In this document: one piece after another, positions 29,011 through 42,397 of the stretch
Position numbering within the stretch: position 1 is the first letter of the stretch
How the letters are laid out: every line of letters begins with the position of its first letter
Assembly (NCBI GenBank): GCA_963070105.1
Contig: OY718807.1
Location: 8,533,983 to 8,597,982 of the forward strand
DNA length: 64,000 nucleotides
DNA from: Litomosoides sigmodontis
Taxonomy: Eukaryota; Nematoda; Chromadorea; Rhabditida; Onchocercidae
Direction of reading: 5' to 3'
Program-made: the position numbers and the translations under genes
The notes under the pieces: generated by a model
The model's database searches: none
Told to the model about the DNA's origin: nothing
What the model saw: only the letters and a program-made list of their open reading frames with translations

Positions 29011-30130
29011 TTATTATTATTTGTATTTAGGATTAATAACAAGATAGATATCGATGAATGCATTAGTCAAAAATAATTACCTCTAGCGAAATATTTGAAT
29101 TTTATGACTTTTTTTCAGTACTGACAAAGCCGCCATCTTACCTAAGAGATAACGCTTAGGATTAGGTGAGTACCATTATCATTCCCTACGCAGTCAACGG
29201 AACATGAAACACGCAACATTTTTCTACAATCAAGAAGTTAATAAGTAAAAAAAAAATTCAAATCCTTTGAGAATCTTCTTTCGATAGACCGATGATGAGG
29301 AGAAATCAATCAATTAAAATTAAGCAACAAATTAAACAACCCTAATCACTTGCGCATTTCTCCTTTTGATATCTGTGAATATATCCAACACTTATTTAAC
29401 ATGTGTGAAATAGCGAATTACGAAGTTAATAATTTTTTCAATATTTCAAATTTTATTTTCAATTTATCACTTTAGCTTCTTCTTGCTACCACCTCTACCA
29501 TAAAATTTATTATTTCATTTATTACAGACACCCTACATTCATGCTCTTTTCGACAACCTAACATAAAACGTTTTAATGAAGTAAAATATATTCAAAAAAA
29601 GAAGAAAAAGAAAAAAAATGAATTTATTTCCATTCCTAAACCAATTATTGCTAACAATGAGTTAGAATTGATTGAAGCGAAAATGAAATAGGTTAAATAA
29701 AAAGAAAACATTAATGCCTGAAAGTTTTGGTGCAATGCCCTATAATGAATGCTTGCTTATATCTCATGGAGCAGAAGGAGAGAGAGAGAGAGAGAGGGAG
29801 AAGGAGAGGGAGAGGGAGAGAAAGAGGAAGAAGGAAGGAAACTCTTCTGAGTTGAATGGAATTAAACTTTATTGGTCGAATTTATTTAGGTCAATGGTTC
29901 ATCAATTACTCATCATGCAACAAAAATCTTTTATCATATGATTTAGAAATGTGAAATATCAGACTACTACAGCTTCGCTGGCCTGGGCCAGGCGTCAATG
30001 ATGTGCTCGTCAACGGTGCATCATCGATTGCACTGCCATATCTTATTTTAAACTTGAATTTGTCATTGGAGAACAGTGGGAAATGCTCAATTTGCCTTAT
30101 ATTAACAGTGATAATAATAATAATTAGTAA
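29011..30130. other. Intergenic region, no supported gene
   Basis: Contains a (GA)n tract at about 29778-29830 and an exon-like segment at 29119-29165 with good splice consensus but no open frame. Nothing else is recognised. Confidence 0.5.
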
Positions 30131-30156
30131 TAGTAATAAGAATAATAATAGTAATA

Positions 30157-30615
<459 letters not shown>

Positions 30616-31015
30616 GATAAATGATAAATAAATAGTATATAATAAGTGATAATAATAATGGTAATAATAGCGCAGTGAATGTTTATTAAAGATGCAAATC
30701 ATTTGTGGTTAATAAATGTAAATTGATGGAGTTGGAGCATTTAAATTCAGGAAAAATGTTTATTATTTAATATTACCATTTTGAAAATCAGGTTGTACAT
30801 TTCATTTCGATCATTTCAATTCAAGCAATACTGTTAATAGTTGCAGCAAGGGAAACGAGGTGATGATTTTCGTAAATTGTTGACGTCATGTAATTGCAGT
30901 TCTGGATGTTTTGAACAACACTTTCTTTCTAAATTTTTTTCTAAAAAATTTAAAACTTCAAAATTCTGAAAATAAAATTTCATCGTTTTTTTTTAAGAAA
31001 ACAAACAAAGAAACG

Positions 31016-32556
31016 ATGAATATGGACATTGAGGCGATCGCGCGAACTGATGCTGCAACAAAAGCGAAAAGTTTTATGAAGAATAAAGGATACGATGATA
31101 TCGTTGTCTCAGAGTATGACTGTACAAGCAATTCCAAAAGAAAGGAAAAAAAGTTGTTAAATTTTTCGAATAAAAATTTTATTTTCAGAAGTAAATCGAT
31201 TAGTGGCAGTAAGGTAAGTTAAAATTCATTGAAGCTGTCGTAGCAAAGAGGGGAGCGTTTTAGCATTATCGATGAGCGTTTGAGTTGAATTTTATTTTCC
31301 ATTTTTAATTGTTGAAATTTTTAATGAAATAAAAATTTCATATCAGAAAGAGGTAAGTCAAAAAAAAGACTACAACAACGATGTGGAAGTGGAGGAAAAG
31401 CCACGGCAACAAGTTCAAAATGTTCATGCACCAATGGAATTACCAAAAAAACCACAAAAAATGGAAGTGAAGCGAAGTTCAGGTTACTTTTCAAATTTCA
31501 CCATTGCAAATTTGTTTTAAAACTTGTCCATTTTTCATAATTCACATTTCTCTATCATTTGCAAAAAAGAAAAAAAATAATGCCGAAAGTATTTCACCTC
31601 CTTGCAATCATTTTAATTTCAGTTATTCCAATTATTTCGGCATTTTTTCATGTTGTTCTCAGTATCACTTCACTTTTACCTGGAAACTTTCAGGTCAATT
31701 AGTTGAACGAAAGCCTGAAAAGCCTGTAGTAGTGGTGGAAAATGTGATGAAGCCGAAAAATAAGATTAGTAAGCAAATTACCTGCAACAATTTTTTTAGC
31801 GGTAGGCATAGGTTAGAGTTTAACAGATGTCAGCTGATAACATTTAATCAATCATTATCACTATGACATGTTTCGTAAATTCGCCATTTAAATTAATTTC
31901 ACACTTCTATCCCTTCCTTCATATTGTTAGGTTTTTAAATTTAGCACATAGAAGGCGCTATTCTAATTTTGAGAGGATGGTAAACGGATATGCGTAGTGC
32001 AAGTGGTATTTGATCAGATTAAAACAAAAAAGAGCGGAGATGAGAGGAGTGACCTGTTCTTCCTCATCGTCTAAATTTTACATTTGTTGAAGAGATTCAA
32101 TTCCAGTTGAATTATCACTTAACTATCAATCACTTTTGCTTCTTTTTTTTTTCATTTTTTACAACTAAAATAACTGCTAAAAAATTTCTTTTTTTTTGTT
32201 TGGAAAAAAATTTTAGTAACTAATAGTGACAGTAATGAAAAATAACAGTAACAGTGAGCTGTTTTTTTTTCTTTATACTTAAAAAATGAGACGATCAGGG
32301 AAAGTGGTGAGATAGCATAATTTTACAATGCTAAATTTGGAATTTAATTTTAATTTCATTTGTTTTACTGAAGCGGCAAGAAATTAATTTATGCTTTTAT
32401 TGGTTCACTCCTCTTTCTCTCACTGCAATTGCGCTGTTGGCAAACTTTTTTGCACAAATTTAATGAAATACTTCAGTAAGTAAAATGTCAAAGGTGGAGC
32501 GTAAGAAGAAGAAAAAGAAGAAAAGTGCTTGCTGCGCTTGTTGTACCATTTCATAA
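31016..32556 (+). CDS. Charged protein with polybasic, cysteine-cluster (likely palmitoylated) C-terminus
   Basis: Four exons: 31016-31213, 31347-31482, 31694-31768 and 32477-32556. Phases 0, 1 and 1 join exactly, giving about 162 aa. The start ATG (MNMDIEAIARTDAATKAKSF) follows an A-rich leader. The body is Lys/Glu-rich with Pro-Lys stretches (MELPKKPQKMEVKR, KPEKPVVVVENVMKPKNK). The last exon encodes KVERKKKKKKKSACCACCTIS and a stop. A run of Lys beside paired Cys is a common palmitoylation and electrostatic membrane anchor, so plasma-membrane or vesicle attachment is inferred. There is no signal peptide or TM. A 36-nt in-frame AT-rich segment (31153-31188) with GT..AG ends may be a tiny intron; either reading keeps frame. 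The family is not recognised. Confidence 0.7.
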
Positions 32557-33672
32557 GACATTATTTCATTTCATTCTATGAATGCAACATTGCAAATTAT
32601 GATTGACCAATTGCAAAACTATTTCCAATTAAATTTCCAATTAAAAATGTGCAAAAAAAAATTTCCACATTTCCGGTATTTTAAGCGTATGTAAGTGATT
32701 GCTAAATGCAATCAGTTGCTTTGCATAATAATTGCATGAGCTAAATGTGATAATTGCATTTTTGCATAATTTTAATGCAACAGCGAAATGTGAGAGAAAA
32801 AGAAAAAAAACGACGAAAGAGAAGTGCACTGCTAGAGAGTTAGTTGAAATATTAATTTCCCGTCAACTAAGTGTAAAATTAAAAAAAAAAAAAGCGCACT
32901 GTTGCATATTTCATTTTACAACTTATTTAGTTGAAATATTCATTCTCTCTCAACTGAGTGTGAAATTTAAAATGAAAAAATCTTGCTATTTATGAATAAA
33001 TTCTTTCACATCAATATTGATTTGAATATGTTAGGTGGTTGATTTTATCAATTCATGCATAATTTCATAGTTATCAATTAGCACTAATATAATTGAAAAA
33101 AAATACTAATAGGTGGAGAAGTAGGGAATAGTAAAAAGGAAGAATAATTTCTCTCGTAGTTAACCATTGAATATATTAGAATGAAATTGTTAAAAATTTA
33201 ATGAATTACAATAAACGATAGCATAGGTTCTGGAATTTTGCGCCAGGCGGAAAAGAGCAAGAAAAAAAATAGACAGCAATGAAAAAATAATTACTGAAAT
33301 GTGATGACCTGAAAACTGAAAACAACAATGATAAAATTATCGCTGATAGAAATATACAGCTGAGATGTGTAACTATCAATTCGAAAAAAATTTTATTCTA
33401 ATTTTAAATTATGCAAATTAAACACCAAAAAAAAATTCGAATAATTTTTCTTCTTGCATGTAATGCAACATAAAATTCATTGTAATTTGCCCTCAAGTTT
33501 TTTGCAAGAAAAAAAAGAGAATAATTTAATTTAATGCGTAATTTTTCATTGGAAAATTAAGCACGCAATTAAATTTTGCACTGAAATATTTGAAAGCCTA
33601 AAATGGTATGTGAAAAATTAAATGATTTCAAAAATTTTAAATTCATTTTAATATCACAATTTGTTTCGTTCT
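32557..33672. other. Intergenic region, no supported gene
   Basis: AT-rich. The two overlapping frames at 32641-32995 lie on opposite strands and have no domain likeness. A short near-repeat (TTAGTTGAAATATTAATTTC / TTAGTTGAAATATTCATTCT) lies at 32840-32946. Confidence 0.5.
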
Positions 33673-35136
33673 CTACTGCAGCGCGTGTTCGATCGCTTTC
33701 TGAATGTTGTCGTAGGCATCGGCTCCAAGATAATCCGGATGTCCAACTTCCCAGGCTCGCATACGCTCCTCATCGGTTAACGGTGATGAGTGATCAAACG
33801 CAACGTCCGGTATCTTAAGTAATTTCTTTTTTGTAATTGTTTTGATTTTTGAAAATTTAAAAGTTTTAACAAATAACAAAAGAGTAAACAGTAAGAATGT
33901 AATTTTGATTTTGATCAAACGCTATTTTACCAATCCATTTTCTCTTGTTTACCAGAAAATTGAATTTTTAAGTACGTGACGTTCACTTCACGAATTCCGT
34001 ATGAGTGGATGTTGCAATGATTTGGAATGACTTCATGTCGTATGATTTGCACAGAGACTGTTTGCGCTTGATGAGTGAACCGGAAAAGCTTATTGTGCTG
34101 TTAATTTGATAACAGTGGTATCATGCATGTATTATTACACGAGCAATTAGTTGTCTAAGAGTGTTCGCAAAAATTTGCATAAGTACAGTAAGGCAACAGT
34201 AGCCTTTTTTGAATAAGCGACAGATGAATTTTTCTAAAAAAAAATAAAAGTGTGAAAAAAAGTTCGTTATTAGTATTATGAGGAAAAAATTAATGAAATA
34301 ATTAGTTGTTTATTGAAGGTTTTAAATTTAAATTTAATGAAGGATTTAAAGGAAGAAACCATTTTTTTCATTTGTCATGTTAATGTATGACAATTTTATC
34401 TTTGTTTTGTTCCTGAAGTGGCTCAGTGATTGATGATCTAGTGAGCTATTGAGCTGTTACATGTACATGCACAATTATTTTGAAATTCCAGGTATGCAGG
34501 AGGTGCATAATGTGAAATTAATCTAATAAAAATTTTCCATTCTGATAAATCCGACAAATTGAAAAAATCATTTAGTTAATTTAATTAAATTAATTAAAAA
34601 TATTTTAATTTAATTAAATTAATTAAAAATATTTCTAAATTGTGCAAAAAAAAAAGATTTATTTGTAGCAAACAAAAGATTTATATAAGTTTGTAGAAAT
34701 TACTTTCAAATAATTTCAATGTCATCCTAAATTTCCACCTAATTTTACTGCTACTATTGAGAATGCTTTTATGCTTTTGAAAATTATTTTGATAGGAAAG
34801 ACGAAAGTATATTGCAGTAAAATTTTAATTGAATAGAATTGAAAATGAAATTTTCAAAAGAATTAACACCGCGAATAGCTGAGGATCGTGTGCACTCACA
34901 AGTGAAAAAATTGCCATTTGCTTTGCGATATGTGTGGGTGGATGACGTAATGGAGTCCATTTCCCATAGCTCGGCGGTATGCAGTGGAAAACTCGCATGC
35001 ATAAGGTATGATGAGGTGATAACAGGTTGGTATTTGATGTTACCGACGATGATAGCACACTTCGTTGGCCAACAACTGTACTACTATCTTCGCCAGAAGT
35101 AATGGGAATGTTGGTGACGGACAGTGTATCGATAGG

Positions 35137-35209
<73 letters not shown>

Positions 35210-36964
35210 GCTATTATTTGTGTGGTGGATTGAATTGATGATGATGATGATGATGAACTCACATGTAATGATGCAATGAAGCTCGTAGACAGTTGATTTT
35301 TAAACAATGACCACCAATAATCATGATGCTCGGGGAAGTGGACACTACTTGATTGTTGTTGCCACGGTTTCACAGGACCCAGAAAATGAACTATTTTCAC
35401 CTAAATTATATTAATTAAGAATTACACATACACATACAAAACAATCAAACAGAAGGGAATTAAGTCACAACAAAAATGAAAAATAAATAAAACGCGTAAT
35501 GGCTATTGCGTAAACTTTTTTTTCTTTTAATTATTGAATGCTGAATAATAAGGCAAAAATTTTAATTCAACTCTGTTACTCAACTTCTTCCAAGGTGAAT
35601 ATGCAAATTTTTTGTCATATTTTATCAAAATATAGAAAATTTAGTGCTTTTGACTTAAATTTTACCGGTCTCTGTGAGCATTTCAACTGACATTAAATTA
35701 CACAATATAGTATTTGAATAATTAAATAATCTCTATTGAATTCAATTCACAATGTTTGTAATTCCAACAATTTCCAATTTTTTTCTCCTTGCAATATCAA
35801 TGAAATTAATTTGCTATGATGTCTGATTCATGCGTACCTGAGTGCCAAACTTTTTGAAGGCAGCCGCGTAGGTGTAGGTTGCGCCTGAGGTCATGTTGTA
35901 AATGAATGGTAATCGAAATGCCGGTGGCTTATCTCGCCAACCTTTGAAGAATTCATTTAGCAAGCCTTGATCACCGCCTATTCAAATGATTGCGTTTACA
36001 GTTTCCAGCTAATCGAGCAAATAACAAAAATTATTTAGATGAGTGGACAGTGCATGCATTTGATAGAGTGAAATAATTCATTCCTTTCTTTTTTTCAATA
36101 ATTTCAAACCTTTTTTGATAAATTTTTTTTCTTTTTTAAATAAGCAAAATCGTACCATCAAATGAACCATGTTCTAGTGCAAATTGCAAAATGCTTAAAT
36201 ATGTCTGCTCAGATGGCTGATAGACGAAAACACCGGAATTAAAGCAATCCGGCCAACCGATATCCGCTACAGCAGAAAGTTCATCATGCTCGAATAATTC
36301 ATCAGCATTTTGCAGTAACTGAATGTTTAAATGAAATCGTTTGAAAAGACAAAAAGAAACAACAGCGAGAAAAAGTGTGAAATGGTTGAAAAGAATAAAA
36401 TTGATAAATATAAAATTGCTAATTAATAATTGAATAATTAATTTGAATAAAAACTAACAAGGCAATCAGCATCGAGAAAAACACATTTACTGTATTGCGT
36501 AAGTCGCCAGCAGTGTATTTTTGTAAACGTTACACCCAAATCCGGTCTATCAATTAGGCGTAAATTAACTGTATCATTACTGTCCAGAACATTCACCATA
36601 CTGATTGCATCAAATGTTTTACCAAGTTCATCTCTTCAAATTTAATTCATTAAATTTTCAGAAAATTTCATCTTTCTCCCATTTCCCCCCTCCTTCACAT
36701 TCATCAGTCAATTCCCACAATATTTTGACACAATTGAAAAGGCTAAGAAAATGTAGCAAAATTTTTTTAAAAATTTATTATTAATTAAAAATTAATTATT
36801 AAATTAGAAAGCACTCATTACCGAAGTGATTGCGATACACCAGTTGTGATCATACAGTGAAGTTTTTTTGTTGTTTGTTGAATTTTTAACGAATATGCTA
36901 AAACAAGTGCTCCAATTGCGTATCCATCTGATGTTGCTAGTGTTACCCAAGCCTCCTCGCTCAT
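33673..36964 (-). CDS. gyg: Glycogenin
   Basis: Self-glucosylating UDP-glucose transferase (GT8) that primes glycogen in the cytosol. Minus-strand exons: 36964-36822, 36633-36459, 36318-36156, 35977-35838, 35400-34900 and 33813-33673; phases agree, giving about 420 aa. The N-terminus [20 protein letters not shown] matches the family. The Mn-binding DxD is in FLDADCL (D102, D104). The acceptor tyrosine in [15 protein letters not shown] falls at Tyr195, the same number as in mammals. [17 protein letters not shown] closes the catalytic domain. The C-terminal motif ([20 protein letters not shown]) matches the glycogen-synthase-binding tail. Exon 5 stays open through a Ser run and a poly-Thr tract encoded by an ACA microsatellite (35139-35211). 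A gtgagt donor just before it (after CAT near 35263) would remove the tract, so the linker is uncertain. The last intron is about 1.1 kb. Confidence 0.93.
35139..35211. repeat. (GTT/AAC)n microsatellite inside the glycogenin gene
   Basis: About 24 perfect GTT units on the plus strand. On the minus strand they read ACA (Thr) in the glycogenin frame. Next to it, at 35236-35257, a TGA/TCA run reads as Ser. Confidence 0.92.
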
Positions 36965-36981
36965 TCTTCCTCTTCCACTTG

Positions 36982-37290
36982 CAAACTTGCAAAATGCAAG
37001 TATTCAACTGCAAAGTACTGCAAGCACAGTAGCATACACATATACATCCATTCGCTTTTTCATCACCTTGAAAACTTGCAAAATGCAAGTAAGTGTTGGA
37101 CTGCAGAAAAATGTAATAGCACATGCATTGCAGCCGTTTTGCAAACTTGCAAAATGCACGTATTCAACCACAAAATATTGCAAGCACAGAATGCAAGTAT
37201 TCAACTATAAAATATTGCAAGTATGACCGGACATGCATGCATAGTCGTCTTGCAAACGTGCAAAAATGCAAGTGTTAAATTGCAAGATAC
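36982..37290. promoter_or_regulatory. Array of CTTGCAAAATGCAAG inverted-repeat elements upstream of glycogenin
   Basis: The element CTTGCAAAATGCAAG (CTTGCA, 3-nt loop, TGCAAG) occurs at 36986-37000 and 37075-37089. Near-copies lie at 37146-37160 and about 37254-37271. Between them are repeated ATTCAACTGCAAAATATTG-like and GCAAGCACA segments. The array begins about 20 bp upstream of the glycogenin start codon on the minus strand. It may be a degenerate tandem repeat or a cluster of binding sites; the regulatory role is inferred. Confidence 0.45.
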
Positions 37291-37569
37291 TGTAAGCATT
37301 GCTTGCATGCACAAATAGGCAGGGAAAAACCACAACTTGTAACGCACAACTGAAAATGCAATGGGCTGGTGCCTCATTTGCATATCAGACAATCTCACTC
37401 GTACTCCGATAAATAGCACGAGTGATAAGCAAATGATAAGAAGGAACGATTGAGGAATAATCAGTTTGTTGTTGGTATTATGGAAAAGCATTGATAAATA
37501 TCTGAAAGCGATCGCTGCTTATTTTTTTGCCCTTCCCACACAACACATTCAGTGATTGATAAGCAAAAA

Positions 37570-37583
37570 ATATAGTGAATGGT

Positions 37584-37635
<52 letters not shown>

Positions 37636-37642
37636 TCTGTTT
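37570..37642. repeat. (CT)n microsatellite
   Basis: Nearly pure CT dinucleotides with a CTGT interruption; it gives a spurious Glu-Arg frame on the minus strand. Confidence 0.9.
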
Positions 37643-39675
37643 TGTTAGATAAAATGAATGAAGTAATTCATATTGATTGATATCTGTAAAATTATGCATA
37701 AGTTTAATATTTTTCTAAAGTATAAAAAAACTTTAAGTGAAAATTGCAATTTTAGTTCATTTCAGTTATCGTTCTTTGGAAGTTTAAGTTGCATTTTTTG
37801 ATTTTTTCTTTTTGTAAATTTAAGTTAAACGTAAGCAAATCGCAAAATCGCACAGCAAATGAATTAATTCTAAATGGTTTAAGTTCATGCTGAATTAATA
37901 GTGAATTAATTATTGCATCAAATTTGAAAGAATTAAATTTTAAAGCAATTTTAATCGAAATCCAAGCAATAATTTGAGTGTGTTAGAGGAGAAAAAACTC
38001 AGAAAAGATAATTTAGGAAGAAGTACGCAGTGATTTGAGAGTAAAATTGAAAATTTGAAATACTTGCTAAGCCAAAAGAGCAACAACCAATTGTAGGTGG
38101 CGGAAGTATTTTGCATTTTTCAGTCTATCCGGCAGTTTCATCCCTGAAAATTTGAAACGAGCCGTTCGTACGGCTAATCAGTCTTATCATTCGCTTTGTT
38201 CACTTCGATCGGAAGTGTTCACATATTGAAATTATTTGCTAGCACTTTTTTCCCCTCAAATTTCTCGTAAAATTATTCATAAGAGAGAATTAAATTTGAA
38301 TCTAAACTTTTTTTACTTCTAGCAGAACTTGCAAAATTGGACGTAATTATTAATTATTTGCAGTGCTATAAAGATATTGAAGAGAGAGAGAGAGAAAAAA
38401 AGAGAAGACATAAATTGCTTATGTGAAATGTGAAATTTCAATACTGATATTTAAATTTAAATATTAGCGAGCAAAATAATAAGCAGTGAAGCAAGCAAAT
38501 AAGCTTCATAATTCAGTGAAAAAATTTACAAAACAAAGTTAAAATTGGGTGAATTTTTTTTTTCGTCAAAGTAATTTAAATGTGCCGAGCGAGAGAATGC
38601 GCAAAATGCGCCCATCAACAGCTACGCATACATATCTCATCATATTTGCTAGCTAAACTTTTGAGTAACAAATTAAGCTTCTCCTAACTTAGGCCAGTTT
38701 ATTGTTTATTTGTTTGTTTGTAAATAATTACAATTTATTTTTGGTGTGATTGCACAGCATCACTTCTTGCACATAGAATGATGGTGAAAGAGAGAGAGAA
38801 GTAGAATTTGAAAGATTTTCAGTGCACAAGATTTTAAGCAGAGAATTTTTTCGATTATAGCATTTCCGTAGCACAGGTGCAAAAAGCGCCATGATCACAG
38901 AGTAGTGCTTCACTTCGGTGGCGCAGGCGCAAAACACGCAGTGCACACTTTTTTTTCTTTTGTTATGTTTTAGTGCTTTTTGGAGAAAGTGAGAAATGAA
39001 AAGTGCGCTTCGATGCTAACAACATTTGCTACTATTTCAGGGAATTATTAAAGTGGAAAAATGATAAAGGTTAGGTGAATGTAAAAATAGTTATTAAAAA
39101 TGAAAAGTGAAAAAAAAATTGGCACAATGGAGTGAAGGTCGGCTCATCAAACGCCTATTAGTTTTTAATTACACTTTCATGCAATGTGTTGATCGATGAT
39201 GAGACATTTTGCGCCACATTTTACGTAACTGTTCATTAGCACATTATACCATTTAATTACACATGCATCAAATGCATTAACAGTGCAGATATTTTAATTT
39301 GAATGGATGAAATGATTATGAGAATTGCAAAACTGAACAAGGGAGAAATTCAATTTTGAAATTATTTATTAAAAAAGAAAAAGTGAAAACGAATTATTAA
39401 TTCTAACGTCTTTTCGTTGTGAAATAGTAATAGCTAAACTTCAAGCAACCGAAGGAAACAACTGATTTAAATGAAACCTTTCAGTTGAAATGCTAAATTG
39501 AAATGTTAAACACACATACACATATACACACATACACACACGAAAAGCATATGCAGAGAGAGAGAGAGAGGGAGGGAGAGAGATGAAAATTAAGAAATAT
39601 TGGATGTAATAGTTGGAAAAAGCGGGAAAGAACGGATACCAAAGAGGAAGATGACTGGATCAGCTTGCAATCCGC
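37643..39675. other. Intergenic region, no supported gene
   Basis: AT-rich with short GA/GT runs (38383-38400, 39556-39585, CACATA at 39510-39540). A small inverted repeat AGCCGT-TCGT-ACGGCT sits at about 38160-38175. No gene is supported. Confidence 0.5.
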
Positions 39676-41715
39676 TTAGTTCAGCTTCAGAGTTTGCCGA
39701 TCAACGAAAGAGCAACCACGGAGGTAGCCATAGCTAATTTCATTTCCTCAAATATTAGACAGTGAAATCTTTCCGACAGAGAGGTAGGAAAAGAGGGAGA
39801 AAGTTTACAGAGTTTCACATCTTAGCAATAATTTCATTCACACTGAACAGATATCGTTGCCTTGTCACATCTCAGAAAACTGTTTCGTTTCTTTTATTTC
39901 GTTTTTCTTAGACAGAATTATTTTATTAAAAATGTGCAAAAAAATGCTAACTAAAATAACAATTGTATTTGCAAAAATTAGTTTTACGAATTAATTTCAA
40001 TGAGTTTTAATAGCATTTTTGAGTTGTTCATTCATCTCTGATAATTTGCAAAAATAATAAGCATTAATTGCGAGAGAATGAATTTCATCTTACCTCTCTC
40101 TCTCTCTCTTTCTCTCTTTCTCCTTTCTACCTCTCATTCGTTGCTAGTAATTTAAAAACATTAAAGTATTAAAATTACAAAAATTTTATTAATAATTGTT
40201 TTTAATTTTTTATTTTTGCTCAACCTAAAAATAACGCAAAAAGAGCTGTGAAATTAATCGATAAATTCATGCCTAAAAAATATTTTACTAAATTAGGTTT
40301 AATTGAGCAATTTTGGAGAAGGAAAGAAGAAAATGCGCATTTTTTTAAACATTTTTTTTTACTTTCAAAATTTAAAACAACAAAGGACGAACATTGAAAA
40401 TATGAAATAATTGTGAAGAAATTGTCGACGCATTAATTTAACATATCATATAATTTACAAAAGACAAATGAAATTTAACACAAACGAATTCTTCACACTT
40501 CTCTTTTCTCCTGTCCCTCTCTCTCTCTATTCCTATTTTTCTTTCAATTTATTTTTCACCCTTCGCTGAATATATTTAAAAAAATATATTCAAAATTAAA
40601 ATTTTCCTTTTTAATTCTTCAGAGAATTTTAATTTATGAAAAAAGTGATTAAATTTTTGTCAGTTTTTTAGCCGTACTAAATGAAGAAAGATGGAATATG
40701 TAGCATAACAAAGTACTGATGACTATATTTATGTGATTAAAAAATTTGCATATAATTATAATTAACAAATTAAGCGCTAATTTAGCATAAATAATACTAC
40801 AACGATGGATGTATCAAACAGATGCTAACGGTAAATTATCGATCGATTTTATTGATTGCGGCAAATGATACGGAAAGGAAAATAACTGATGTGTTTAGTC
40901 TAAAAATGAAATTAATTGCGAACTATTACAGATCAGTAGGTCTGCATGTGTGTGTGTGTGTGTGTCTGTGTGTGTTTGTTTGTGTGCGTATGTGTGTGCG
41001 TCTGTCTGTCTGTCTGTCCGTCTGCGTGGGTGTGTATGTGTGTGCGTGTGTGTTTAAATAAAACTTCAATAAAAGTTCGCTCAAATAAGATTACACAATG
41101 TCATTGTCCGTGGAATATTGATTGATTGGTTGATGAACTTTTAAAAAAAAAATTTTTTTCACTTTCAGAGCTTTAAATTTAGTGAAAGGTTTAGTTAACA
41201 TTGAAATTTAATAAGAAAAAGTAAACGTTAAATCTTCATCTTCTGATCGCAATTGTCTATTTAATTAGTTATTTTAAGTAAAAATAGTAATTTATGATCC
41301 CTCAATTTTTGGTGGGAGAATAAACAGTGGGTGAACTGGTTTTAGCCTGTAAAATGAGCTATTTAAAGAATTTTTTATTTTTTTTTTCCCTCAACTTCAA
41401 TCCCTCACTTTTCGAGAAATGACAAATAAGTTTCTAACTGACACTCTTGTCCTTCTCTTGTTCACTCATCATTCGTATGTTTCAAATAGCTAATAGTAAA
41501 TAGTTAATTTTAGTTAAATTATTTAAAATTCATTTCGATTCTAACCTCTGCTGGCTGAAACACAATTGTGCTTGCTGACGCGCACTGAGTTCAATTTCGT
41601 CCATCACGTTGCTCAATGCAACAAATTTGTCCACTTCGTAATTTAATGAAAAGATGCGTTCCCGCTGTGAAACTCCTGTCTCTTGTGTATTTGAAGTGAA
41701 AAACTCAAAATGCAT
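39676..41715 (-). CDS. Candidate two-exon small protein, unknown
   Basis: The minus-strand exon 41715-41546 begins with ATG (MHFEFFTSNTQETG...) and ends CAG AG|gttag in phase 2. It encodes 56 residues of good coding character (LNYEVDKFVALSNVMDEIEL, ARQQAQLCF). The only downstream segment I found with matching lead and an acceptor is 39733-39676 (aaattag, then YGYLRGCSFVDRQTLKLN and a stop), giving 75 aa. The first exon is more credible than the join, because the second segment is also open on the plus strand (MTGSACNPLSSASEFADQ...). The large intron (1.8 kb) contains a (TG)n tract. No family is recognised. Confidence 0.35.
40944..41052. repeat. (TG)n / TGTC-rich microsatellite
   Basis: GT dinucleotides with TCTG interruptions over about 110 bp; the Cys/Val-rich frame across it is spurious. 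Confidence 0.9.
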
Positions 41716-42397
41716 GAATGTGATTGCAAGTGGTCAGGAATGATGAATGAACGATAGAAAGCATAAAGGCATGATTGATTTCACAGACTCAATTATCGCT
41801 TTCCATTTAAATTCCGAAAAAAAAGACAGCACCGCAAAAATTATCCTTAATTTGAAACAATTGACTAGCATCTCATGACTTCCCGTAGCATTTTAAAGTG
41901 CTACCTTTTTTCTAGGATATTTTTTTGTAGAATTTAGAATATTTTTTCCTTCCTTAAAGAAATCTTTGTTTGAGGAATGCTTTAAATGTTTTAAATTTTA
42001 GCTAACTTTTGTATTTGTGTGAAAATTCTTGAAATTAAACGTGCAATCATTTAGTGATTGTAAAATGTTCAGTTTTCATTTTTACAGCTAATATATTCTG
42101 GAAGTGCTCCTTTTTTTTTCCTTTAATTTCACTTCCACAAAATTCATTATCTGCGCGCTTTTGTGTTTGATGCAATTGCGGAACAATCAGTATTTACAGC
42201 TATTTCATGTTTTCTTTTCTTTTTGGTATAGCACAAAAAAAATACTTTAAATTATGAACAAAAAAAAAATTTCACTGATAGAATTTTCACCAATAAATTT
42301 TGTGAATAAAATTTTTTATAAAAATAAATTGCCAAAGAAATTGTAATTACATTTAGAGATTAATTAATTACTTTAGAAAGGAATTGTTTAGTCAATT

